A stretch of 37,965 bases of DNA from DATKZS01 sp035527835 [NCBI: bacterium] (GTDB lineage Bacteria > RBG-13-61-14): assembly GCA_035527835.1 (NCBI GenBank), contig DATKZS010000067.1:1-37965 (forward strand), in the 5' to 3' direction. Position numbers and translations under genes: made by a program. Below the pieces are notes generated by a model, which did not search any database, was not told the origin of the DNA, and saw nothing but the letters and a program-made list of their open reading frames with translations. Shown here piece by piece: positions 29,603-37,429 of the stretch; within the stretch, counting starts at the first letter, position 1, and every line of letters starts with the position of its first letter.

Positions 29603-29682
29603 TAACCGCGGAGACTTAAGAGAGCGCAGAGAAAGAAATTTTATTTCTTTAACTCCGCGTCCTCCGCGCCTCTGCGGTTTTA
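29603..29682. repeat. AACCGCGGAGAC.. inverted repeat
   Basis: TAACCGCGGAGACTTAAGAG..GCAGAGAAAGAAATT at 29603-29640 pairs imperfectly with TTATTTCTTTAACTCCGCGT..CCTCTGCGGTTTTA. It fits the common AACCGCAGAGGC..GCCTCTGCGGTT type of extragenic palindrome. The 262-bp gap from 29483 to 29744 otherwise shows nothing coding. Confidence 0.6.
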
Positions 29683-29744
29683 CCCCACCCGTTACGGCGA
29701 TGGAAAGTCAAATGAAAGCGGCGTCGTACCGCCGCACTCCCAAA

Positions 29745-30710
29745 TCAGGGGCCGTACACGGATACCGGGACGGGCGCCAGGATGAGGATGAAGATGATGA
29801 GCATCGCGATGGCAAGCAGGCTTCGGCCCGGGGTGAGCGGAAGGTCGGGGTCGTCGGGCGGCGGATGGCGCAGTCCCTTGAAGCCGGTGAGCAGGACCAG
29901 GAACACCACCATGATTCCCCACGCCGGCCAGAGGAAGGCCATGCCGAGCAGCGCGGCAATCGTGAACCAGGTGAGCCATGACGCGCGCCGGCCCAGCGCC
30001 GCATAGGCCACGTGCCCGCCGTCGAGCTGGCCCACCGGCAACAGGTTCAGCGCGGTGACCAGGAAGCCCACGCAGGCCGCGTCAAGAAGCGGGCTCTCGA
30101 TCATGACGTCCGGAGAGGCGACCATTGAGTTCGTGAACGACCAGACCTTCATGACCGCGTAAAGCAGGAGGTTGGGATGGAACGCGACCATGCCCTGCGG
30201 GTAATCGGCCTCGCTGAAGGTTTGCGTATGGGCCGTGGCCATGCCGGCGAACAAGGTGAACAGCGCCACCATGAGGCCGGCCAGCGGACCGGCGGCGCCG
30301 ATGTCGAACAGCGCGCGGCGGTCCGGGATGCGCGACTTCATGAAGATGACCGCGCCGAAGGTCCCGACCAGCGACGGCCCGGGGATGAAGTAAGGGAGCG
30401 AGGAATGGACGCCGTGATACTTCGAGACCAGGTAATGCCCCATCTCGTGGGCGAGGAGAATGGCGAGCAGCGGGACGGAAAACGCGAGCCCCTGGATGAG
30501 CCACTCCGGATGGTAGCGGAACATGATCCAGAAGCGGAAGAAGTCGCTGTCGAAGTGGGAGAGGTAAGCGCCCGCCAGCATGGTGGTGAAAAAGGTGGCG
30601 GCGAAGAGGAGCGCGTTGACCCAGGGGAAGGCGGGCGCACCCGCGGGCATGATCGGCGGGGCCGGGCGCGGCGGCGCCGGGAGGCTGACGCGATAGTCGT
30701 AACCGCTCAT
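29745..30710 (-). CDS. M50 site-2-protease family membrane metalloprotease
   Basis: The 321-residue integral membrane protein has about seven hydrophobic segments. The zinc motif HEMGH is at 88-92 and the third ligand is D230 in NLLPVGQLDGGH. These are hallmarks of site-2 proteases (S2P, RseP, SpoIVFB). It lacks a PDZ domain, so it resembles the minimal PDZ-free class. The start at 30710 (MSGYDY) is chosen because the extension to 30812 runs through a repeat; a clear ribosome site is missing, so the start is uncertain. Its proline-rich N-terminus (SLPAPPRPAPPIMPAG) precedes the first helix. It probably cleaves membrane-anchored regulators; no anti-sigma factor is nearby. Confidence 0.9.
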   Translation of the reverse strand: MSGYDYRVSLPAPPRPAPPIMPAGAPAFPWVNALLFAATFFTTMLAGAYLSHFDSDFFRFWIMFRYHPEWLIQGLAFSVPLLAILLAHEMGHYLVSKYHGVHSSLPYFIPGPSLVGTFGAVIFMKSRIPDRRALFDIGAAGPLAGLMVALFTLFAGMATAHTQTFSEADYPQGMVAFHPNLLLYAVMKVWSFTNSMVASPDVMIESPLLDAACVGFLVTALNLLPVGQLDGGHVAYAALGRRASWLTWFTIAALLGMAFLWPAWGIMVVFLVLLTGFKGLRHPPPDDPDLPLTPGRSLLAIAMLIIFILILAPVPVSVYGP

Positions 30711-30752
30711 CGGTTTTATAATCGCATCGAATGGGACAGGTATCAACAATAG

Positions 30753-30820
30753 ATTGTGGTGCGGGCTTCCGGCCTGCGCCACCTGCTTCGAAAGCAGGCG
30801 GGACGCCTGCACCGCAAATC
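30753..30820. repeat. ATTGTGGTGCGGGC inverted repeat, copy 2
   Basis: ATTGTGGTGCGGGCTTCCGG..CCTGC (30753-30777) pairs with GCAGGCGGGACGCCTGCACC..GCAAATC at 30794-30820, with an inner CCTGCTTCGAAAGCAGG hairpin. It lies just upstream of the M50 protease gene. Confidence 0.75.
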
Positions 30821-30855
30821 TCCGGCACGGTTTATGACGTGATGGAAAAAATATC

Positions 30856-30885
30856 TTGCTCCGCGCGGCGCGGATGATGTATAGT
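30856..30885 (+). promoter_or_regulatory. Likely promoter for the acyl-CoA synthetase
   Basis: TTGCTC at 30856-30861, an 18-base spacer and TATAGT at 30880-30885 (five of six consensus bases) lie about 58 bp before the ATG at 30943. This also supports the downstream start over the one at 30856. Confidence 0.42.
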
Positions 30886-30942
30886 TATCGCGGGCCGGAG
30901 CCGCCGGGCCGGAGCGAAGCAATAAGCGAAAAGGAGCGGGGC

Positions 30943-32787
30943 ATGGCAGCAGCGGACTCGTTCGAGCATTATCGGAGGAAGTACCCGGACGGCCACAAGA
31001 GTAATCACACCTGGGCGGGCCGGCTGGAGACGATCGTGCGGGCCGCGCCCGACGCGGTCGCTTTCATCCAGGGCGAGCGCCGGCTGACCTGGAAGGAATT
31101 TGATTTAAGGACCAACCGCCTGGCCAACGCGCTCCTTTCCCTGGGGATCCAGAAGGAGGACCGGGTCACCATCATGGGCTTCAACTCCATCGAGTGGATG
31201 GAGAGCTACTTCGCCATCTCCAAGATCGGCGCCGTGCCCGTCAACCTGAATCCCCGCTTCGTGCCCGCCGAGCTCAAGTACCTGCTCGAAGACTCCGACT
31301 CGGTCGGCCTGATCATGGAGCATGATTACCTGGACGCCATCCAGCGGATCCGGCCGGAGCTGCCCGGGTTCAAGCACTTCATCGTGATGGGAGGCAACGC
31401 GCCGGACGGGATGAAGAGCTATGAGCAACTGATGGCCCAATTCCCCGCGGATAAGCCGCGGCTGTCCTGGCAAGTGAGAAACGACGACTTCGCGTTCCTG
31501 TTCTACACCGGCGGCACCACGGGGTATCCGAAGGGCACGGTCTGGGACGGCATCAACCGCGTGCGCGGGCTCGACTCCATCATGCTCACGGCCCTGGAGC
31601 CGCTGATCAAGCGCCTGCCCGACCTGCCCCGCGAGGCCTACCCCGCCCTGCTCACCACCCTGCCGCTGCCGCTGACCGAGAAATTCTTGAAGGGCCGCTT
31701 CGTTCGCTGGCTGATCGCCAAGACCACCGACAGCGAGAGGGTGGACCGGCTGATGCTCCGGATCTTCGGCACCCGGCTCAACTACAAGCTCTCCGCCGGC
31801 AAGATGAAGCTCATCTCCGTGGCGCCCCTCTTCCACGGAACCGCCTACGAGACCAATTTCTCCATGATCGGCACCAACGCCGGGACCAGCATCTACCTCA
31901 CCCAGAAGCATCCCTTCAGCCCCGCCGAGCTGTGGCGGACCGTCGAGCGCACCCGCGCCAACATGATCGTCATCGTCGGCGACGCCTTCGCCATCCCCAT
32001 GGTCGAGGAGCTGGAAAAAAATGACTACGACATCCGCTCCCTCGCCACCATCATCTCCTCCGGGGTGCGCTGGTCGCCATCCGTCAAAAAGCGCTTCCTC
32101 AAAAAGAACCCGGGCCTGCTGCTCCTCGACGAGCTCGGCAGCACCGAGACCAGCGCGGCCTTTACCCAGATCTCGTCGTCCCAGGACCAGGACATCGCCA
32201 TGCTCCGCATCAAGATCAAGCCGCGGGGCATCAACAGCTCCCGCGTCATCAACCCGCTCACCAGGGAGGACGCGAAGCCGGGAGAGAAGGGAGAGCTCGT
32301 CTTCGGCGGCTTCAACTCGCTGGGCTATTGGAAGGACCCGGAGCGGACTCAAAGGACCTTCTACGAGATGGACGGCAAGCGCTGGTTCCGCGTCGGCGAC
32401 GAGGGCACCGTGGACGAGGAGGGATACTTCAACTTCATCGGCCGCGGGTCCTCCATCATCAACACCGGCGGCGAAAAGGTGTACGCCGAGGAGGTGGAAG
32501 AAATTTTAATGCAGCACGAAAAGGTCGCGGACGCCGCCGTGACCGGCCTGCCCGACCCCCGCTGGGGAGAGGCCGTCACCGCCCTGATCCAGCTCAAGGA
32601 TGACGCCGACCTCATGCCCGAGGAAATCATCGCCTATTGCCGCGACCACATGGCCGGCTATAAAAAACCCAAGCACGTGCTCTTCGTGGACGAAGTACCA
32701 AGAACCGCCACCGGAAAGCTCGCAAGGGCGGAGCTCAAGAAGAAGGCGGAGGAAATTATTGGCCCGGGCGGCGGGCAGACGCCCTAA
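30943..32787 (+). CDS. AMP-binding acyl-CoA synthetase (long-chain type)
   Basis: The 614-residue enzyme activates a carboxylic acid with ATP and CoA. Motifs are FYTGGTTGYPKGTVW (P-loop), DELGSTET, GYWKDPERTQ, WFRVGDEGTVDEEGYFNFIGR, then INTGGEKVYAEEVEE and PRTATGKLARAEL with the catalytic lysine. AAGGAG lies about seven bases before ATG 30943. The chain specificity is not readable. It ends in a 4-bp overlap with the convergent toxin gene. Together with the MaoC pair it suggests acyl-CoA metabolism. Confidence 0.93.
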   Translation: MAAADSFEHYRRKYPDGHKSNHTWAGRLETIVRAAPDAVAFIQGERRLTWKEFDLRTNRLANALLSLGIQKEDRVTIMGFNSIEWMESYFAISKIGAVPVNLNPRFVPAELKYLLEDSDSVGLIMEHDYLDAIQRIRPELPGFKHFIVMGGNAPDGMKSYEQLMAQFPADKPRLSWQVRNDDFAFLFYTGGTTGYPKGTVWDGINRVRGLDSIMLTALEPLIKRLPDLPREAYPALLTTLPLPLTEKFLKGRFVRWLIAKTTDSERVDRLMLRIFGTRLNYKLSAGKMKLISVAPLFHGTAYETNFSMIGTNAGTSIYLTQKHPFSPAELWRTVERTRANMIVIVGDAFAIPMVEELEKNDYDIRSLATIISSGVRWSPSVKKRFLKKNPGLLLLDELGSTETSAAFTQISSSQDQDIAMLRIKIKPRGINSSRVINPLTREDAKPGEKGELVFGGFNSLGYWKDPERTQRTFYEMDGKRWFRVGDEGTVDEEGYFNFIGRGSSIINTGGEKVYAEEVEEILMQHEKVADAAVTGLPDPRWGEAVTALIQLKDDADLMPEEIIAYCRDHMAGYKKPKHVLFVDEVPRTATGKLARAELKKKAEEIIGPGGGQTP

Positions 32788-33161
32788 GGACGGAATGGTT
32801 TGATTTCCAAGTCGCGAATTGCCCTATAGTGCTTGAGATTACCGGTCAAAAGGACAAGCTGGTTTTCCGCCGCGGTGGCTGCAATCAGGGAGTCATCAAC
32901 GGTGAGCCCGGTCGAAGGACGATATTCTTCCATGTAAACCAAAGCGCGATGACCGATGTTTTCGGTGAGAGGAAGAACCGAAAAATTATAATAGGACAGA
33001 TACTGCTTAAGCTGCCTTATCTCCTGATTGTTGCGGCCTCCCTGCACCATTTCCATGTATGTAATCACCGAGATCTTTCGCTCGGTTATTCCTTCAATCG
33101 CGGCCACGGCTGGTTTTACGCGCCGCAATGCCCGGATGATTACATCAGTGTCAATCTGCAT
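32784..33161 (-). CDS. vapC: PIN-domain toxin (VapC-like)
   Basis: The 125-residue PIN nuclease has its acidic residues in MQIDTDVIIRAL (D4), ITYMEM (E37), TVDDSLIAA (D89/D90), and a LLTGNLKHYR motif near 104-112. VapC-type toxins cleave tRNA or rRNA. The ATG at 33161 lies inside the end of the antitoxin gene, an 11-bp overlap. The gene is AT-richer than its neighbours. Confidence 0.9.
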   Translation of the reverse strand: MQIDTDVIIRALRRVKPAVAAIEGITERKISVITYMEMVQGGRNNQEIRQLKQYLSYYNFSVLPLTENIGHRALVYMEEYRPSTGLTVDDSLIAATAAENQLVLLTGNLKHYRAIRDLEIKPFRP

Positions 33162-33402
33162 TGAACCGTCCCTTCCGAATTTTGCGCACCCATTCGACAG
33201 GATCAGCCATGTCTTCGCGGTCCGCCCACATGCCGCAGGCCGGGTGGTCAATCATAGGAATCGTGGTCTTCTTTTCCTGACTTGCCGGATGGATGACCCC
33301 TTTCTTCTTGCCCCGGCAATAGATCGTAACCTTTTCGTTGCGGTCCAGAGCCTCGATGATTTCCCGGGTCCGGCGCCGCAGATCCAGCACTGTGACTTTC
33401 AT
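33151..33402 (-). CDS. Antitoxin of the VapBC-type pair
   Basis: The 83-residue protein starts MKVTVLDLRRRTREIIEALD, a Phd/YefM- or VapB-like dimerisation and DNA-binding start, and ends in a basic region likely to wrap the toxin. GGGAGGTG precedes the ATG. It is the upstream gene of the pair, the usual order, and probably represses the pair at the palindrome 15 bases upstream. The family subtype is uncertain. Confidence 0.82.
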   Translation of the reverse strand: MKVTVLDLRRRTREIIEALDRNEKVTIYCRGKKKGVIHPASQEKKTTIPMIDHPACGMWADREDMADPVEWVRKIRKGRFNAD

Positions 33403-33416
33403 GTGTCACCTCCCTT

Positions 33417-33460
33417 AAAGTACACACTTATAATGTACACTTTGCTTGCGAATAATTCAA
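33417..33460 (-). promoter_or_regulatory. Toxin-antitoxin promoter and candidate operator
   Basis: On the minus strand TTGAAT (33455-33460), a 17-base spacer and TACATT (33432-33437) form a promoter. It is overlapped by an imperfect 27-bp palindrome at 33417-33443, with AAAGT..ACTTT ends and two GTGTAC units. Such an overlap suits autorepression by the antitoxin complex. Confidence 0.55.
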
Positions 33461-33519
33461 GCGCGGGGCGCGATTTAATATTGGAGAAGTTTATGGCATA
33501 ATTCGGCAGGGGCGAATCA

Positions 33520-34785
33520 ATGAAGATCGCGGTCATCGGCGGGGGAAGCAGTTACACGCCCGAGCTCATGGAGGGCCTGATCGGGCGGGCCAAGGCACTT
33601 GAGCTCAAGGAGGTATGGCTCCACGATATTGCCGAAGAGCGGCTCGAAGTAGTGGCCGGATTCTGCGCGCGCATGGCAAAGGCGGCTGGCTCCAAGCTCT
33701 CGATCAGGCCCACGCTGGACCTCGCGGAGGCGGTGAAGGGCGCCCGGTTCGTGATCGCGCAGATCCGCGTCGGCGGCAACGCCGCGCGCAGGGAAGACGA
33801 GCTCCTGGGCGCGCGCCACGGGCTGATCGGCCAGGAGACCACCGGGGTCGGCGGGTTCGCCAAGGCGTTGCGCACCGTCCCCGCCATGCTCGACATCTGC
33901 AAGGTGATCGAGCGCGAGTCGCCCCGCGCCTTCCTCGTCAACTTCACCAACCCGAGCGGCCTGGTCACGGAGGCCGTGCTCAAGCACTCGAAGGTCCGCG
34001 CCATCGGGCTGTGCAACATCCCCATCACCTTTCACCTCGAGCTCGCAAAGGCCCTGGGGCTCCCCCGCGAAAAGGTCGCGCTCGATTACGTGGGCCTCAA
34101 CCACCTGAGCTGGGTGCGCGGCGTGCTGGCCAATGGAAAGGACGTCACGGAAAAGGTGATGGCGTGGGCGGGCGCGGCCGGCCGGCCCGCGAGCCTCGAA
34201 GAGCTGGACTATCCGCCCGAGTTCATCCGCGCGCTCGGCATGATCCCCATGCACTACCTGCGCTACTATTATCTCACCGCCCGCATGATCGCCGAGCAGA
34301 AGAAAATGCCCCGGACCCGCGCCGAAGAGGTCATGGAGATCGAGCAGAGGCTCATGGAGATTTACCGCGACCCCACGGCCGACCGGAAACCGGAGTTGCT
34401 GGGCCAGCGCGGCGGCGCGCATTACTCGCTGGCCGCGCTCGAGCTGATCGAGGGCATCAAGTCAGACCGTGGCGACGTGCAGGTGCTGAACGTCGAGAAC
34501 CAGGGCGCGGTCCCGGGTCTTGATGACGACGCAGTGGTGGAGGTCCCGTGCCGGGTCGGGAAGCACGGCGCGGCCACGGAGCTGACGGAGGAGCCGGGGC
34601 CGGAGATCATGGGCTTGATCCGGACGGTCAAGGCGTATGAAACGCTCACCATCCAGGCCGCGGTCGAGCGCGATTATAACAAGGCCCTGCTCGCGCTCGC
34701 GGTCCATCCGCTCGGGCCGGACGCGGACCATGTCAAGCCAGTGCTGGACGACGTGATCGCGACGCACGGGATAAATCTTGAGTAG
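33520..34785 (+). CDS. GH4-family NAD-dependent 6-phospho-beta-glucosidase-like
   Basis: The 421-residue enzyme has the GH4 Rossmann start IAVIGGGSSYTP (3-14). The metal ligands are C165 in GLCNIP and H195 in GLNHLSW, followed by the tyrosine-rich IPMHYLRYYY segment and RGGAHYS near 345. GH4 enzymes need NAD+ and Mn2+ and work by oxidising carbon 3 of a phosphorylated sugar before elimination. The exact phospho-glycoside is unknown. It is the first gene of a plus-strand cluster and starts 30 bp before the DegT gene. Confidence 0.93.
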   Translation: MKIAVIGGGSSYTPELMEGLIGRAKALELKEVWLHDIAEERLEVVAGFCARMAKAAGSKLSIRPTLDLAEAVKGARFVIAQIRVGGNAARREDELLGARHGLIGQETTGVGGFAKALRTVPAMLDICKVIERESPRAFLVNFTNPSGLVTEAVLKHSKVRAIGLCNIPITFHLELAKALGLPREKVALDYVGLNHLSWVRGVLANGKDVTEKVMAWAGAAGRPASLEELDYPPEFIRALGMIPMHYLRYYYLTARMIAEQKKMPRTRAEEVMEIEQRLMEIYRDPTADRKPELLGQRGGAHYSLAALELIEGIKSDRGDVQVLNVENQGAVPGLDDDAVVEVPCRVGKHGAATELTEEPGPEIMGLIRTVKAYETLTIQAAVERDYNKALLALAVHPLGPDADHVKPVLDDVIATHGINLE

Positions 34786-34815
34786 AAATTCGGGAACGGG
34801 AAGAAGGAGGGAATC

Positions 34816-36096
34816 ATGGCGAAGCTGGCGATCAACGGCGGAAGGGCGGTGCGGAACGCGAAGCGCAATCCGTGGCCGAAGTGGCCCGTCTGGAGCGCGG
34901 CGGAAAGCAAGCGCCTGGCCGAGGTCCTGGACAGCGGGGTCTGGTCGTACAACGGGCCCAGGGAGCAGATGTTCAACGCGGCCTATGCCAGCTTCGTGGG
35001 CAGCCAGTACGCGCTCTGTGCCGCGAACGGAACCGTGACGCTGCAGCTCGCGCTGGAGGCCCTGGACATTGGCTATGGCGACGAGGTGATCGTGCCGGGT
35101 CTCACCTGGCAGGCCACGGCGGCGGCGGTGATTGACGTGAACGCGGCGCCGGTGCTGGTGGACGTTGACCCGGACACGTGGTGCATTGACGTGAAGGCCG
35201 CGGCGGCGGCGGTGACGCGGCGCACGCGCGCCATCATCCCGGTGCACCTCTACGGCTGCATCTCGGACATGGACGCGGTCATGAAGCTCGCGCGGAAGCA
35301 CCAGCTGGCGGTGGTCGAGGACTGCGCGCACCAGCACGGGTCGCAATGGAAGGGCAGGGGAGTGGGGAGCATCGGCGACATCGGCTCTTTCAGCTTCCAG
35401 CTCTCCAAGGTCCTGACCGCCGGCGAGGGCGGGGCGCTGACCACCTCGAACCGCGCGCTGTGGGAGCGGCTGGACGCGCTGCGCAACTGCGGCCGCCGCC
35501 CGCGCGCCGACGTGGCCAAGGGCGGCAAGGGCGCGGGCCAGTACGGGTCGGAGGGCGACTTCATCCAGTCGGGCAACTACCGCATCACCGAGTTCCAGGC
35601 CGCGGTCCTGCTCGAACAACTGAAGCGAGTGCTGGCGCAGGTCAGGCTCCGCGACCGGAACGCGATACATCTCAACGGCCTGCTCGCCCAAATCCCCGGC
35701 ATCCGCCCGATGAAGCGCGACCCGCGGACCACCCGGCAAAGCTACTTCAACTTCGCGTTCCGCTACGACCCCAAAGAGTTCAAGGGCCTGCCGGTCGAGA
35801 GGTTCCGCGCGGCGCTCCAGGCTGAGACCGGGTTCGAGGTCGAGCACTGCTACGTGCCGCTCAACGATTGCGCGCTCTACCGGCCGCTCACCAAGAAGCG
35901 GTATCATTTGAGCCGCGAGCACTGGAAGGCCATTGACGCGCGGCGCTTCAAGCTGCCGGTGTGCGAGCGCGCGCATTTTCAGGAATCGGTCTGCTGCCAC
36001 CACTCGGTGCTGATGGCGGGGAAGAAGGACATGGGTGAGATCGCGGAGGCGGTGGAGAAGATCAGGGCGAACGCGGATGAGCTGCTGAAGAGATAA
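34816..36096 (+). CDS. DegT/DnrJ/EryC1/StrS-family PLP aminotransferase
   Basis: The 426-residue enzyme has the PLP lysine K198 in SFSFQLSKVLTAGEGG, and D169 in VVEDCAHQHGS. This branch resembles aminotransferases for aminocyclitols or 3-keto sugars (StsC- and NtdA-like), which transfer an amino group from glutamate or glutamine to a sugar ketone. AAGGAGG lies four to five bases before the ATG. It is inside the GH4-to-oxidoreductase operon, so a phosphorylated or free keto-sugar is a plausible substrate; that is inference. Confidence 0.92.
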   Translation: MAKLAINGGRAVRNAKRNPWPKWPVWSAAESKRLAEVLDSGVWSYNGPREQMFNAAYASFVGSQYALCAANGTVTLQLALEALDIGYGDEVIVPGLTWQATAAAVIDVNAAPVLVDVDPDTWCIDVKAAAAAVTRRTRAIIPVHLYGCISDMDAVMKLARKHQLAVVEDCAHQHGSQWKGRGVGSIGDIGSFSFQLSKVLTAGEGGALTTSNRALWERLDALRNCGRRPRADVAKGGKGAGQYGSEGDFIQSGNYRITEFQAAVLLEQLKRVLAQVRLRDRNAIHLNGLLAQIPGIRPMKRDPRTTRQSYFNFAFRYDPKEFKGLPVERFRAALQAETGFEVEHCYVPLNDCALYRPLTKKRYHLSREHWKAIDARRFKLPVCERAHFQESVCCHHSVLMAGKKDMGEIAEAVEKIRANADELLKR

Positions 36097-36099
36097 AGC

Positions 36100-36200
36100 G
36101 CCGGCGTGGGAGCGCCCTTCCGGGCGCGATTCTTCCCCACTGCATCAGGCAGGACGCGGTCAACGATGAATCGCGCCCGGAAGGGCGCTCCCACGCCGGC
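36100..36200. repeat. 33-nt perfect inverted repeat
   Basis: 36100-36132 and 36168-36200 are exact reverse complements, including GTGGGAGCGCCCTTCCGGGC. A 35-base loop separates them. The element fills the gap between the aminotransferase and kinase genes. It may be a REP/MITE unit, a transcript-folding element that tunes operon expression, or an attenuating terminator. Confidence 0.85.
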
Positions 36201-36228
36201 TTTATTGATCAAGGATGAAGGATGAAGG

Positions 36229-37236
36229 ATGAAGCACGTTCTGGCGGTTGACGGCGGGAACTCGAAGACACTGGCGGCGGTGGCGGACGGGGACGGCCGG
36301 GTCCTGGCGGTCGCCCGCGGCGGCGGGAGCAATTATCAGACCATCGGGATCAAGGCTTCGGCCGCGGTGCTTTCTCGGACGGTGAAGGCGGCGCTCCGGG
36401 GAGCGGGTCTGAAACGGGTTGACGCGGCGTGTTACGGTCTGGCGGGCGCGGACCGGGACAAGGACTTCGCGGTATTCGAGAAGATCATCCGGGGCTTTGA
36501 CCCGGCGAAAAAGAGCGTGCTGGTGAACGACACGCTGCTGGCGCTCAGGGCGGGAACGGACGGCGGCGTGGGCGTGGCGCTGATCGGCGGCGCGGGCTCG
36601 AACTGCATCGGCATGGACCGGAAGGGCCGGGTGAAGAAGGCCTGGGGCCTGGGTCCGCTCACCGGCGACAAGGCCAACGCGGGCGCGCTGGCCCTGGACG
36701 CGGTGGTGGCGGCCATGAAGGGCGTGGACGGCAGAGGTCCGAAAACGGCGCTGGAAAAAAAGCTCAGGCGCGCGCTCGGGGTCAGGGCGCTCGATGACGT
36801 GATCGAGTTCGAGTTCCATGATGGACGGCGCGATCTTGACTTCGGCGCGCTGGCGCCGCTGGTGTTCGAGGCCGCGAACGAGGGTGACCGCGAGGCGCTC
36901 CGGATCCTGCGCGAGCACGGCGAGGCCGCGGGCGAGGCCGCGCTCGCGGTGCTGCGCGGATTGTTCTCGCCCAGGCAGTCGGTCCAGCTCGTGCTCGGCG
37001 GGAGCGTGCTGCAGAGGGGCGGCAACCCGGCGCTGGTCAGGGCCATTTTTAAAAAGGTGGCGCGCGAGTTCCCGCGGGCGCGCCTGACGGTGCTGACGGA
37101 CCCGCCGGTGTTGGGAGCGGTGCTGCGGGCCATGGATGAGGCCCGAATAAAAACCGCGGCCGAGACGAGACGGATAATCAGAGACGGGCTCGACCGGAAG
37201 TTGAAGAAGTGGTCGGAGGAGAATGGCATCAAGTAG
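36229..37236 (+). CDS. BadF/BadG/BcrA/BcrD-family sugar kinase (N-acetylglucosamine kinase-like)
   Basis: The 335-residue protein has the actin-fold ATPase motifs: LAVDGGNSKTLAAVAD (5-20), CYGLAGADRDKD, VNDTLLALRAGTD and ALIGGAGSNCIG, then the LVLGGSVLQRGG adenosine segment. It resembles N-acetylglucosamine or glucosamine kinases. The start codon sits in a heptamer tandem (AAGGATG three times) that provides a Shine-Dalgarno-like AAGG before each ATG; only the third ATG is in frame. Neighbours suggest it phosphorylates the sugar handled by the GH4 and DegT enzymes. Confidence 0.88.
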   Translation: MKHVLAVDGGNSKTLAAVADGDGRVLAVARGGGSNYQTIGIKASAAVLSRTVKAALRGAGLKRVDAACYGLAGADRDKDFAVFEKIIRGFDPAKKSVLVNDTLLALRAGTDGGVGVALIGGAGSNCIGMDRKGRVKKAWGLGPLTGDKANAGALALDAVVAAMKGVDGRGPKTALEKKLRRALGVRALDDVIEFEFHDGRRDLDFGALAPLVFEAANEGDREALRILREHGEAAGEAALAVLRGLFSPRQSVQLVLGGSVLQRGGNPALVRAIFKKVAREFPRARLTVLTDPPVLGAVLRAMDEARIKTAAETRRIIRDGLDRKLKKWSEENGIK

Positions 37237-37266
37237 AGTTGGTTTCATAACCCTTTCAAGAAGAAG

Positions 37267-37341
37267 AAACAAGGATATTAAGGATAATCAGGATAAGAAA
37301 AATCCCTGGTTTTATCCTTAAAATCCTTGACATCCTTGTTT
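37267..37341. repeat. AGGAT-unit inverted repeat, copy 2
   Basis: AAACAAGGATATTAAGGATA..(37267-37298) pairs with TTTTATCCTTAAAATCCTTG..(37310-37341) with a few mismatches. It is the same family as 21048-21112 and lies between the kinase and oxidoreductase genes. Nothing else is evident in this 193-bp gap. Confidence 0.75.
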
Positions 37342-37429
37342 CTAATCTTCTGGTCCGGGATGATGGTGCGGGTTATGAAACCAGTTGCAGATAGGGTGTC
37401 GAACCAGGGTCTGCCTGCGGGAGGGAGAG

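Noticed and set aside
34462-36003. Minus-strand 513-aa ORF
   Set aside because: It covers the GH4 3' end and the DegT gene in antisense, both of which have intact catalytic motifs.
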